Below are positions 21,239 to 31,000 of a stretch of DNA of 64,000 bases, in pieces. Below the pieces are notes generated by a model. It saw nothing but the letters and a program-made list of their open reading frames with translations, ran no database searches and was not told where the DNA came from. The stretch is from CAWIMX01 sp963792785. GTDB lineage: Bacteria; Acidobacteriota; Vicinamibacteria; Vicinamibacterales; CAVVIG01. Each line of letters begins with the position of its first letter. The first letter of the stretch is position 1. The stretch spans positions 310,001 through 374,000 of the forward strand of contig CAWBXO010000001.1 of the NCBI GenBank assembly GCA_963792785.1, in the 5' to 3' direction. Position numbers and translations under genes: made by a program.

Positions 21239-22600
21239 ATGATTGTGGACACTGATCTCGCGGGGCCCGAAGGCCGCGCTTCGAAGGACCCTGCGGCCGG
21301 CACCGAGCTGCCGATTGTCGAACGCATCAGGACGCGACGCGCGAAGATCGGCGTGATCGGCCTGGGCTACGTGGGGCTGCCGCTTGCCGTCGAGTTCGCC
21401 CGCGCGGGATTCGACACGACGGGCTTCGACGTCGACGACGCGAAGATCGCCAGTATCAACGCCGGCGAGAGCTACATCGGCGACGTGCCCTCGGAGGACC
21501 TGTCGAACGAGGTCCGGACGAAGCGGCTGCGGGCCACCACGGACATGAGCGGCCTGCGCGAGATGGACGTCGTGGACATCTGCGTTCCGACGCCGCTGCG
21601 AAAGACCAAGGACCCGGACCTCTCCTACGTCGTCAAGGCCGTGGAGGCCGTGGCGGCCGCGCTCAGGCCGGGACAGCTCATCGTGCTCGAGTCCACGACG
21701 TATCCGGGCACGACCGACGAGGTCGTGCAACCCGCGCTCGAGGCGACCGGGCTCACGCCCGAACGCGACTTCTTCCTGGCGTTTTCACCCGAGCGCGTCG
21801 ACCCGGGCAACGCACAGTTCACGACGCGCAGCATTCCCAAAGTGGTCGGCGGCATCGGCCCGAAGAGCACGGCGGCGGCGACCGCCCTCTACGAGTCCGT
21901 GGTGTCGAGCGTCGTGCCGGTCGGCTCCACGCGCGCGGCCGAGATGGTGAAGCTGCTCGAGAACACCTTCCGGGCCGTGAACATCGGGCTGGTGAACGAG
22001 CTCGCGCTGATGTGCCACCGGATGAATATCAACGTGTGGGAAGTGATCGACGCCGCGAAGACCAAGCCGTTCGGCTTCATGCCCTTTTACCCGGGGCCGG
22101 GCCTCGGCGGGCACTGCATTCCGATCGATCCATTCTATCTGTCGTGGAAGGCGCGGCAGAACGGCTTCGAGTGCCGGTTCATCGAGCTGGCGGGCCACGT
22201 GAACTCGTCGATGCCGCAGCATGTCGTGGAGCGCGTGGCCGACGCCCTCAACAGCGTCGGTCGGGCGGTTCGCGGCTCCCGCGTCCACCTGTTCGGCATG
22301 GCTTACAAACCCGACGTCAGTGACTGGCGCGAGTCGCCGGCCATCGACGTCGCCGAGCTCCTGCAGCAGCGCGGAGCGATCGTCTCCTACAGCGATCCCC
22401 ATGTGCTGCGCGTGGCGCACGGGGACTTCGCGATGTCGGCGGTTCCTGAGGACGATGCGTTCGAGGATGGTATCGATTGCGCGGTGATCACGACCAACCA
22501 CCGTGTGTTCGACTGCGAGGACATCGCCAGGCGCGCGCCGCTGGTCGTGGACACCAGGAACGCCGTCAAGACGGAATCACCTCACGTGTTTCGACTCTAG
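21239..22600 (+). CDS. UDP-N-acetyl-hexosamine/UDP-sugar 6-dehydrogenase family
   Basis: About 453 residues. Converts an NDP-sugar to its uronic acid with two NAD. Residues about 28-60 form the NAD Rossmann motif (GVIGLGYVGLPLAVEFARAG). The central dimer domain carries the substrate segment LLENTFRAVNIGLVNELA, and the catalytic Cys lies in GPGLGGHCIPIDPFYLSWKA. The C-terminal UDP-binding domain contains AYKPDVSDWRESPA. The motif pattern is of the WbpA/WecC/TviB (UDP-GlcNAc/ManNAc) group rather than Ugd, which is inference. Start chosen at ATG 21239 because AAGGAG (21224-21229) sits 9 bases upstream; ATG 21215 is an alternative. It supplies an acidic sugar, probably for the polysaccharide locus on the right. 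Confidence 0.88.
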   Translation: MIVDTDLAGPEGRASKDPAAGTELPIVERIRTRRAKIGVIGLGYVGLPLAVEFARAGFDTTGFDVDDAKIASINAGESYIGDVPSEDLSNEVRTKRLRATTDMSGLREMDVVDICVPTPLRKTKDPDLSYVVKAVEAVAAALRPGQLIVLESTTYPGTTDEVVQPALEATGLTPERDFFLAFSPERVDPGNAQFTTRSIPKVVGGIGPKSTAAATALYESVVSSVVPVGSTRAAEMVKLLENTFRAVNIGLVNELALMCHRMNINVWEVIDAAKTKPFGFMPFYPGPGLGGHCIPIDPFYLSWKARQNGFECRFIELAGHVNSSMPQHVVERVADALNSVGRAVRGSRVHLFGMAYKPDVSDWRESPAIDVAELLQQRGAIVSYSDPHVLRVAHGDFAMSAVPEDDAFEDGIDCAVITTNHRVFDCEDIARRAPLVVDTRNAVKTESPHVFRL

Positions 22601-22818
22601 TGGATGATGCGGCCGTGGGCGTCCAACCGCACGCCCGACTCATCCTCGAACTGCTTTCGTTCGAGTTGCTGGGCTCGGCAGGCCTCCGCGATTGAGCGCG
22701 GAGTCGGGCTCGTCTGGATGAACCAGCGACTGGCGGCCCGACTTGCGTCAGCGGCCCGTGCGGATCGTGAGCTCGCCGTCGCGTTCCCTTGCGGTTTCCA
22801 CGAGTTGGTGTTCGACAT
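22597..22818 (-). CDS. Possible small hypothetical protein (73 aa)
   Basis: A minus-strand frame with strongly GC-biased third positions, especially over its last 20 codons. It begins MSNTNSWKPQGNA and ends FEDESGVRLDAHGRIIH, the latter resembling a real acidic/amphipathic tail. It lies downstream of the PilZ gene on the same strand, and its stop overlaps the convergent dehydrogenase gene by 4 bases. The ribosome site is weak. The rest of 22601-22978 holds nothing else I can support. Confidence 0.35.
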   Translation of the reverse strand: MSNTNSWKPQGNATASSRSARAADASRAASRWFIQTSPTPRSIAEACRAQQLERKQFEDESGVRLDAHGRIIH

Positions 22819-22978
22819 ACCAATTCTCATCTCTTCTGTTGGTCGACAGTCGCTCTCACCGCGACTTGCTCGGAAGGTTGACGATACGTGCACCCGACAA
22901 ATCTGTGAATATGTCAGTGGATAGGCCCGTTCTCCTATATCGACCCATATATCGGGGCCCCCTCCCGGGCACGCTGGC

Positions 22979-23308
22979 TCACTGAGGGAACTTCACCCCC
23001 ACGCGCCACGAATCCGTGTCGTCTTCCGGCCTGGCCCATACGACGGTGGCGACCTGGACGACCTCCAGCATGGGTTCGCGGGTCACCTCGAAGGCCAGGC
23101 ACAACTCCACGCGCTCCGCAGGCCGGAACCCGTGGGGCGTCTCGAACGAGAGTCCGTCTGTACTGATGTTGACCGTCACCCCAGCCCGGTCGTCCGCGTG
23201 AAGACGGGCGAGGCACGGGTAGCGGGGTACACGGCGGCGGTCGTACGAACGAACGGCCGCCACGCCGTAAGGGCCAGGCAGCCGGCCGAGTGCATGAACT
23301 TCCGCCAT
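22979..23308 (-). CDS. PilZ domain protein
   Basis: 109 residues from ATG 23308; an upstream extension in the same frame would run into purU and is not needed for the domain. It carries the c-di-GMP-binding signature of PilZ domains: the RxxxR-type segment SYDRRRVPRYPC, then VNISTDGLSF (D/N-x-S-x-x-G) about 25 residues later, and a beta-barrel end (ATVVWARPEDDTDSWRVGVKF). Single-domain PilZ proteins act as c-di-GMP receptors, often controlling polysaccharide output or surface motility. That role fits the neighbourhood but is inference. Divergent from purU. Confidence 0.82.
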   Translation of the reverse strand: MAEVHALGRLPGPYGVAAVRSYDRRRVPRYPCLARLHADDRAGVTVNISTDGLSFETPHGFRPAERVELCLAFEVTREPMLEVVQVATVVWARPEDDTDSWRVGVKFPQ

Positions 23309-23400
23309 GACCAGCTTATCGGCCGGTCCGCTGGGTGGTTTAGCCACCCCGGCTGGGAGCTCCGGGTGTGATCTCACCCTCTCGTATACTGCCCGGAAGC

Positions 23401-24270
23401 ATGTCGGCGCCGCCACACGACCCTGCCGAAAAGGGGGCCGTGTCAGTACTCCTCGTGGACTGTCCCGACCAGCGTGGGCTGATCCATGCCATCACCGGAT
23501 GGTTGCAGCAACACGACGCGAACATTCTCGCCAACCACGAGTTCGTCGATCGAGAGACCTCGCGCTTCTTCATGCGCACCGAGTTCGTCGGCGTCACCCC
23601 CTCGGCCCTGACGCTCGGCAACCTGCAAGGCCTGCTTCCGGCACCGGCGGTCATCCGACTCGCCGACAGCGGTCCGCGCCGGGTCGTCATCCTGGCGACC
23701 AGGGAGCCGCATTGTCTGGGCGATCTGCTGCTCCGCCACGCGATCGGCGCCTTCGGCGCGGAGATTATGGCCGTGGCGAGCAACCACGTCACGCTGGCGC
23801 CGTTGGCTCGGCGCTTCGACGTTCCGTTTCATCACGTCCCTCATGGCGACCGGTCGCGGGAGCAGCATGAGCAGGCCCTGATGCAGGTGCTCGAACGCTA
23901 CACGTTCGATTACCTGGTGCTCGCCAAGTACATGCGAATCCTCAGCCCGTCATTCATTGCGCGCCACCGCGATCGGGTCGTCAATATTCATCACTCGTTT
24001 CTCCCCGCTTTCATGGGATCGAATCCCTACCGCCAGGCGTTCGAGCGCGGAGTGAAGATGATCGGCGCGTCCGCGCATTTCGTGACGGAAGCGCTCGACG
24101 AGGGTCCGATCATCACGCAATCGGTGATGCCCATCGATCATGGCTTCCGTCCCGACGAACTGGTCCGGGCGGGCCGTGAAGTCGAGAAGACCGTCCTTGC
24201 CAAGGCGTTGAAGCTCGTCTTCGAGGACCGCGTGTTCGTTCACAAGAACCGAACGATCGTGTTCGAGTAG
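23401..24270 (+). CDS. purU: Formyltetrahydrofolate deformylase
   Basis: 289 residues. Hydrolyses 10-formyl-THF to formate and THF, balancing one-carbon pools and feeding formate to purine synthesis. The N-terminal ACT domain starts LLVDCPDQRGLIHAITGWL. The C-terminal formyltransferase-fold domain has NIHHSFLPAFMGSNPYRQA (catalytic Asn/His) and GASAHFVTEALDEGPIITQ (catalytic Asp region). Length is normal for the family. ATG 23401 chosen with a GGAAG sequence just upstream; a TATACT-like hexamer lies near 23384. A housekeeping gene without obvious link to its neighbours. Confidence 0.93.
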   Translation: MSAPPHDPAEKGAVSVLLVDCPDQRGLIHAITGWLQQHDANILANHEFVDRETSRFFMRTEFVGVTPSALTLGNLQGLLPAPAVIRLADSGPRRVVILATREPHCLGDLLLRHAIGAFGAEIMAVASNHVTLAPLARRFDVPFHHVPHGDRSREQHEQALMQVLERYTFDYLVLAKYMRILSPSFIARHRDRVVNIHHSFLPAFMGSNPYRQAFERGVKMIGASAHFVTEALDEGPIITQSVMPIDHGFRPDELVRAGREVEKTVLAKALKLVFEDRVFVHKNRTIVFE

Positions 24271-24323
24271 CGGCATTCCCCGCCTCGACACGTGATGGCG
24301 CCTCCTCGTGCGACCCCACTGCC

Positions 24324-24342
24324 CCGGCGCTCGAGGCGCCGG
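24324..24342. terminator. Hairpin between convergent genes
   Basis: A perfect 7-base stem CCGGCGC / GCGCCGG with a TCGAG loop, in the 100-base gap between the converging ends of purU and the second giant gene. No T-run follows on either strand, so intrinsic termination is only suggested by its position. Confidence 0.35.
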
Positions 24343-24370
24343 CGTGGCGTACGCCCGCGACTGACCTGCC

Positions 24371-25048
24371 TCACCGGAACGCAATCATGAACGCCGCGCT
24401 TTCCTTGGACTCGCTGGACGTCGCGCCCGCCGCTCCGGTCGCTCCGGCCTGCACGATCTTGTAGGCCACCCCGAGCACATTGTCGTTCCCGCGCGTGTTG
24501 CGCCACTGCGTTTCGCCGTTCGCGTTCGTCCACCCGGCCGTCCACCCCGACAAGGTGGCCGAGCGGATCTGACCCACGCCCACCAGGACGAGCGCCCCAT
24601 CCACGGTCGGGGTGATGCCGCCGTGGTGGAGCGACGACGTGCTCCCCAGGTCCACCGGCGAGAAGGGCACGTCGAGCCCGACGCCGGGAGCGGCGTTGAA
24701 CACCAGGCCATACAGCGTGAAGGCGTCCGCCGAGCTGCCGCCCGTGTCGACGATGAACGATGGATTGGCGGCCCAAGTGCCGTTGAACTGGGTCCAGAAC
24801 ACGCGCGCGTAGAGCTCGCCCGACGGCACCAGGAACGCCGGCTCGCTGTGCCAGGTCTGCCCGCCCGCTGCCGACACGTTCACGCTCTGGCCCTTGTTGC
24901 CCGTGGAGCGGTACAGCGTCACCACGACGGCGAGCTGGCCATTCGTCATGCCGCCGGGCGGCGCGATCGCCGCGGTCTTGCCCGACCCCGACGACCCGTT
25001 GTCCGTCGTCGGATATCGCGAGAAGCTGCCGAAGTAGGAGAACGCCGG
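24371..25048 (-). other. FSYFG module, copy 4 (C-terminus of second giant protein)
   Basis: The protein ends exactly with this module (SAAFMIAFR, stop). Landmarks AFSYFGSFSRYPTTDNGSSG, VFWTQFNGTWAANPSF, TNANGETQWRNTRG. Its end position, and the absence of any sorting tail after it, suggest the module itself may anchor or cap the protein. Confidence 0.7.
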
Positions 25049-28000
25049 ACCGCCGCCGCCGGCGTTTACCGTGATCGTCGCCGTCGCCGAGTCCGCCGTC
25101 CCGAACGTGTTGCTCACCCGGACCCAGTAGCTGGTGTTCACCGTCAGCGCCGGCGTTGTGAAGCTCGCGCTGTCGGTCCCGACCGGCGTTTCGTCAGCGC
25201 CGGCGTCGTGAAGCTGCGCTGTCGGTCCCGACCGGCGTCGTCGTCGTCCCGCTCGCGCCCTGGTACCACTGGTAGTGCAGGCCCGCGCCGGTCGCGACGA
25301 CACTGAGGTTGGCCGTCGCTCCGCTGGCGATCGTCTGGCTCGCCGGCTGGGTCGTAATCGCCGGCCCGTCGCCGACCGTGATCGTCGCCGTCGCCGAGTC
25401 CGCGGTCCCGAACGTATTGCTCACCCGGACCCAGTAGCTGGTCGTCACCGTCAGCGCCGGCGTCGTGAAGCTCGCGCTGTCGGTCCCGACCGGCGTCGTC
25501 GTCGTCCCGCTCGTGCCCTGATACCACTGGTAGTGCAGGCCCGCGCCGGTCGCGACGACACTGAGCGTGGCCGTCGTCCCCGCTGGCGATCGTCTGGCTC
25601 GCCGGCGGGGTCGTAATGGCCGGCCCGACGCCGATCGTGATCGCCGCCGTCGCCGAGTCCGCGGTCCCGAACGTGTTGCTCACCCGGACCCAGTAGTTGG
25701 TCGCTGTCGTCAGCGCCGGCGTCGTGAAGCTGGCGCTGTCGGTCCCGACCGGCGTCGTCGTCGTCCCGCTCGTGCCCTGGTACCACTGGTAGTGCAGGCC
25801 CGCGCCGGTCGCGACGACGCTGAGCGCCGCCGTCGTCCCCGTGGCGATCGTCTGGCTCGCCGGCTGGGTCGTAATCGCCGGCCCGTCGCCGACCGTGATC
25901 GTCGCCGTCGCCGAGTCCGCCGTCCCGAACGTATTGCTCACCCGGACCCAGTAGTTGGTCGTCACCGTCAGCGCCGGCGTCGTGAAGCTGGCGCTGTCGG
26001 TCCCGACCGGCGTCGTCGTCGTCCCGCTCGCGCCCTGGTACCACTGGTAGTGCAGGCCCGCGCCGGTCGCGACGACACTGAGGTTGGCCGTCGCTCCGCT
26101 GGCGATCGTCTGGCTCGCCGGCTGGGTCGTAATCGCCGGCCCGACGCCGATCGTGATCGCGGCCGTCGCCGAGTCCGCCGTCCCGAACGTATTGCTCACC
26201 CGGACCCAGTAGCTGGTGTTCACCGTCAGCGCCGGCGTCGTGAAGCTGGCGCTGTCGGTCCCGACCGGCGTCGTCGTCGTCCCGCTCGCGCCCTGGTACC
26301 ACTGGTAGTGCAGGGCCGCGCCGGTCGCGACGACACTGAGGTTGGCCGTCGCTCCGCTGGCGATCGTCTGGCTCGCCGGCTGGGTCGTAATCGCCGGCCC
26401 GACGCCGATGGTGATCGCCGCCGTCGCCGAGTCCGCCGTCCCGAACGTATTGCTCACCCGGACCCAGTAGTTGGTCGCTGTCGTCAGCGCCGGCGTCGTG
26501 AAGCTGGCGCTGTCGGTCCCGACCGGCGTCGTCGTCGTCCCGCTCGCGCCCTGGTACCACTGGTAGTGCAGACCCGTCCCGGTCGCGACGACGCTGAACG
26601 CCGCCGTCGTCCCCGTCGCGATCGTCTGGCTCGCCGGCTGGGTCGTAATCGCCGGCCCATCGCCGACCGTGATCGTCGCCGTCGCCGAGTCCGCCGTTCC
26701 GCCCGCGTTGCTGACGCGCACCCAGTAGCTGGTGCTCACCGTCAGCGCCGGCGTCGTGAAGCTGGCGCTGTCGGTCCCGACCGGCGTCGTCGTCGTCCCG
26801 CTCGCGCCCTGGTACCACTGGTAGTGCAGGGCCGCGCCGGTCGCGACGACGCTGAGCGCCGCCGTCGTCCCCGTCGCGATCGCCTGGCTCGCCGGATCCG
26901 TCGTGATGGTCGGCGGCACCGGCGACCCACCCGGCGGGTTGCGGAAGGCGATCATGAACGCGGCGCTTTCCTTGGACTCGCTGGACGTCGCGCCCACCGC
27001 TCCGGTCGGTCCGGACGGCGCGATCTTGTACGCCACGCCGAGCACGTCGTCGTTCCCGCGACTGTTGCGCCACTGCGTTTCGCCGTTCGCGTTCGTCCAC
27101 CCGGCCGTCCACCCAGACAAGGTGGCCAGGCGCGCCTGCCCCACGCCGACCAGGACGAGCGCTCCGTCCACGGTGGGCGCAATGCCGCTGTGGTGGAGCG
27201 ACGACGTGCTCCCCAGATCCACCGGCGAGAACGGCACGTCGATCCCGACCCCCGGGGCCGCGTTGAACACCAGGCCGTAGAGCGTGAAGGCGTCCGCCGA
27301 GCTGCCGCCCGTGTCGACGATGAACGACGGATTCGCGGACCAGGTCCCGTTGAACTCGGTCCAGAACACGCGCTCGTAGAGCTCGCCCGATGGCACCAGG
27401 AACTCCGGCTCGCTGTGCCACGTCTGCCCGCCGGCCGCCGACACGTTCACGCTCTGGCCCTTGTTGCCCGTGGAGCGATACAGCGTGACCACGACGGCGA
27501 GCTGGCCGCTCGTCATGCCGGCCGGCGGCGCGATGGCCACGGTCTTGCCCGACCCCGACGACCCGTTGTCCGTCGTCGGATACCGCGAGAAGCTGCCGAA
27601 GTACGAGAACGGCGCGCCGCCGCCGCCGCCACCGGTGTTCACCGTGATCGCCGCCGTCGCCGAGTCCGCGGTCCCGAACGTATTGCTGACGCGCACCCAG
27701 TAGCTGGTGCTCACCGTCAGCGGCGGCGTCGTGAAGCTGGCGCTGTCGGTCCCGACCGGCGTCGTCGTCGTCCCGCTCGCGCCCTGGTACCACTGGTAGT
27801 GCAGGCCCGCGCCGGTCGCGCCGACACTGAGCGCCGCCGTCGTCCCCGTCGCGATCGTCTGGCTCGCCGGCTGGGTCGTGATCGCCGGGCCGATGCCGAT
27901 CGTGATCGCCGCCGTCGCCGAGTCCGCCGTCCCGAACGTATTGCTCGCCCGGACCCAGTAGTTGGTCGCCGTCGTCAGCGCCGGCGTCGTGAAGCTGGCG

Positions 28001-31000
28001 CTGTCGGTCCCGACCGGCGTCGTCGTCGTCCCGCTCGCGCCCCGGTACCACTGGTAGTGCAGCCCCGGGCCGGTCGCGACGACGCTGAGCGCCGCCGTCG
28101 TCCCCGTGGCGATCGTCTGGCTCGCCGGCTGGGTCGTAATCGCCGGCCCGTCACCGACCGTGATCGTCGCCGTCGCCGAGTCCGCCATCCCGTCCGCGTT
28201 GCTGACGCGCACCCAGTAGCTGGTGCTCACCGTCAGCGGCGGCGTCGTGAAGCTGGCGCTGTCGGTCCCGACCGGCGTCGTCGTCGTCCCGCTCGTGCCC
28301 TGATACCACTGGTAGCTGAGGCCCGGGCCGGTCGCGACGACGCTGAGCGCCGCCGTCGTCCCCGTCGCAATCGTCTGGCTCGCCGGCCCGGTCGTGATGC
28401 TCGGCGGCACCGGTCCGGCCGGGGCGGTCGTGAACTCCCACGACGGCCCGGTCGTGGTGTGCAGGCCATCGCTGACCGTGACGTACCACTCGGTACTGGC
28501 TGTTCGGCGCGAGGCCCGGCCAGGTGGTCTGGGTGCTGTTGCCGGACGGCACGCCCGTATTGGTCGCGATGGGCGTGAACGGCACGCCGTCCATGTTGTA
28601 GTCGAGCACGAACTGGCTGTTCGCGTCCGCTTCGAACTGGCCGAGCCCGCCGTTCAGCGTCGGCGAGAACGTGTAGACGTAGATCTTGTTCTCGGCGGGT
28701 TTGAACGTCATGTAGCGGAGCCAGCCATCGCCTCCGTTCGCCCGGCTCTGGTAGTCGGCCAGAAGCTGATGGACCGGCTGGCCGCACGAGTTCAGATCCG
28801 TCCGATTGGCCTCTCCCGGATAGTGGCCGTTGAGCACCAGGAACACGTTGCAGTTCGAGTAGATCAGCTGCGACCACACCGTCGCGGCCGGCGTGCCGTC
28901 GGGACGGTTCAGCACCGTCGACGGCCGATTGCCCGATGCGTCCAGGAACAGGTGCGTCGCGACGATGGCCCGGCGGTTCGGATAGGCCGCGAGCACGCGG
29001 TTCGCCCAGTCCACCGAGTAGCCGGGCATGTCGTACTCGAGCTGGATAACGATGAAATCCATCCCGCCGGCCGAGAACAGCTCGAAGTTGTTCTTGTTCT
29101 GCCGGTCGATCGGATCGGTGAAGCCGAACAGGTTCTCGCCGAGATATCCGCCATACCAGGGATATCCGGACATTCGCGACACCGGGAAGTAGGTGTCGTA
29201 GCCGGTGGCCACCCCCGCCGAATTCTCGTCGTGGTTGCCTGGAGCGATGCCGTACGCGACCTGCCCGTTGTCGAGCACCGTCATGCTCGCATCCGCGCGC
29301 GTCCACTCCACGGGGACGCCGTCGATGTTCTCCACGATGTCGCCGAGATGCGACACGAACGGAATGTTCAGGGCCGCCTTGTTGTCGACGATCCACTGCG
29401 TCTGCGCCGTGAAGGTCGCGGCTCGCGTCACGTCGTCGACATAGTGCTGCGTGTCGGGCAGCGCGACCAGCGTGAAGTCGGGCTGCGAACCCAGCGGCAC
29501 TTGCCTGCCGTAGAAACTCACGTCCAGCGGATCGCCGTCCGGATCCGACACGGTGACGTTCAGGATCGGCGAGGTGGACTGGCCGGTCGCGCCGTTCGCC
29601 GGCGCATTGAGCGCCGGCTGGCTCGGCGCCTGGTTGAAGACCAGGTTGAACGGCGCGCCCGTCGTCCAGGCCCAGTTGGCGCCCGTGATCGCACCTTCGA
29701 GCGGACTCGTGGAGTTGTAGGTCTCCGTCGATCCGCCTTCGTTGAGGCCAAACCGGGCGATCAGGTTCGGCGCGCCCGTGATCTGCTGGTTGATGTTCGC
29801 CTGGATTTCCTCGCGCGACAGCGCGCGGTTCCAGATCCGCACCTCGTCGATCGGGCCGTCGAAGAAGCCCGCGGCCGCGCCCGTGGAGGTCAGGGCCGAG
29901 CCGATGGCCGCGTGCTGAATGCTGTCGAACCTCGGCGTGAACGCACCGGCCACGAGCGTGCCGTCGGGCGAGCCATCGAGGTACAGCCGCCACGTCGTCC
30001 CATCGTAGGTGGCGGCCGCATGATGCCAGTCCGTCGGGCTGACCAGAATCGCCGCCCCGCCCGTGATCGGGTGGTTCAACCCCGTGGCCGTGTCCTCGAA
30101 GTCGGCGACCAGGTGGTTGTTCCCGTCGATCCCGAGGAAGTAGTTCATGTCCACGTTGCTGCCGTCCTGCTCGGCCCGGCCTTTGGACACGATGGGCGTC
30201 GCGACAACCCCGCCGCTGCCGGTCGACGTCGTGACGCCCGGGCCCGCGCGCCGGAACCACGCCTCGATTGTCATCGTGGACACGCCGAGCGCTGGCGCCG
30301 GACCGAAGGTCACGTAGGCGTTCGTCCCACCGAAGTCGATGGCGTTGTTGGTCTCAACGGGGTGAACCGTGACCGTCAGGTCATCGGACCCGACCAGGTC
30401 GCCGTCGTCGGCGCTCAGGCGCAGCACGTAGGTGCCGGCGGTCGAGAAGGCGGCCGTGGTGCCGGTGGCAAACGGATCACCGAACGTGACCGTGCCAGGT
30501 CCGCTGACCATCGTCCACGTCGTCGTGATGTCGACGCCCGGCAGGCCGTCGTCGGTGAACTCTCCAGCGAGCGCGGCCTCGCCCGGCAGCGTGACGATCT
30601 GATCGGGACCAGCGTTCACGACGGGCGGCAGGTTGCCCGAGGCCGTCGTGACCGTCACGTTGACGGTGTCGTTGCCGATGAACTGGCCGTCGTTCGCGCT
30701 CAACTGCAGCGCATAGACGCCCGCCGCATTGAAGTAGGCGGTCGTCGCGACGGCGTGCGCATCCGCGAACACCACGTTCCCCGGCCCGCTGGTTTTGCTC
30801 CACGTCGCCGTGTAGGGCCCCGGCAGGCCGTCGTCGGTCACCGTGCCGCTCAGCGACGCGGAGCCGGTCGGAACGGTCTGATCCGGCCCTGCATCGACGA
30901 TTGGCGCCTGGTTGCCAAGCGGCGGCCCGTGCACCACGCCCGAGCCCGCATCCGTGAACGACTGGCCCGCGACCGGAATGAACTCCCAGTCGTAGCTCGT

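Noticed and set aside
22617..22636. GGGCGT-N8-ACGCCC hairpin after the sugar dehydrogenase gene
   Set aside because: Only 6 base pairs, no T-run, and it falls in a possible minus-strand coding region.
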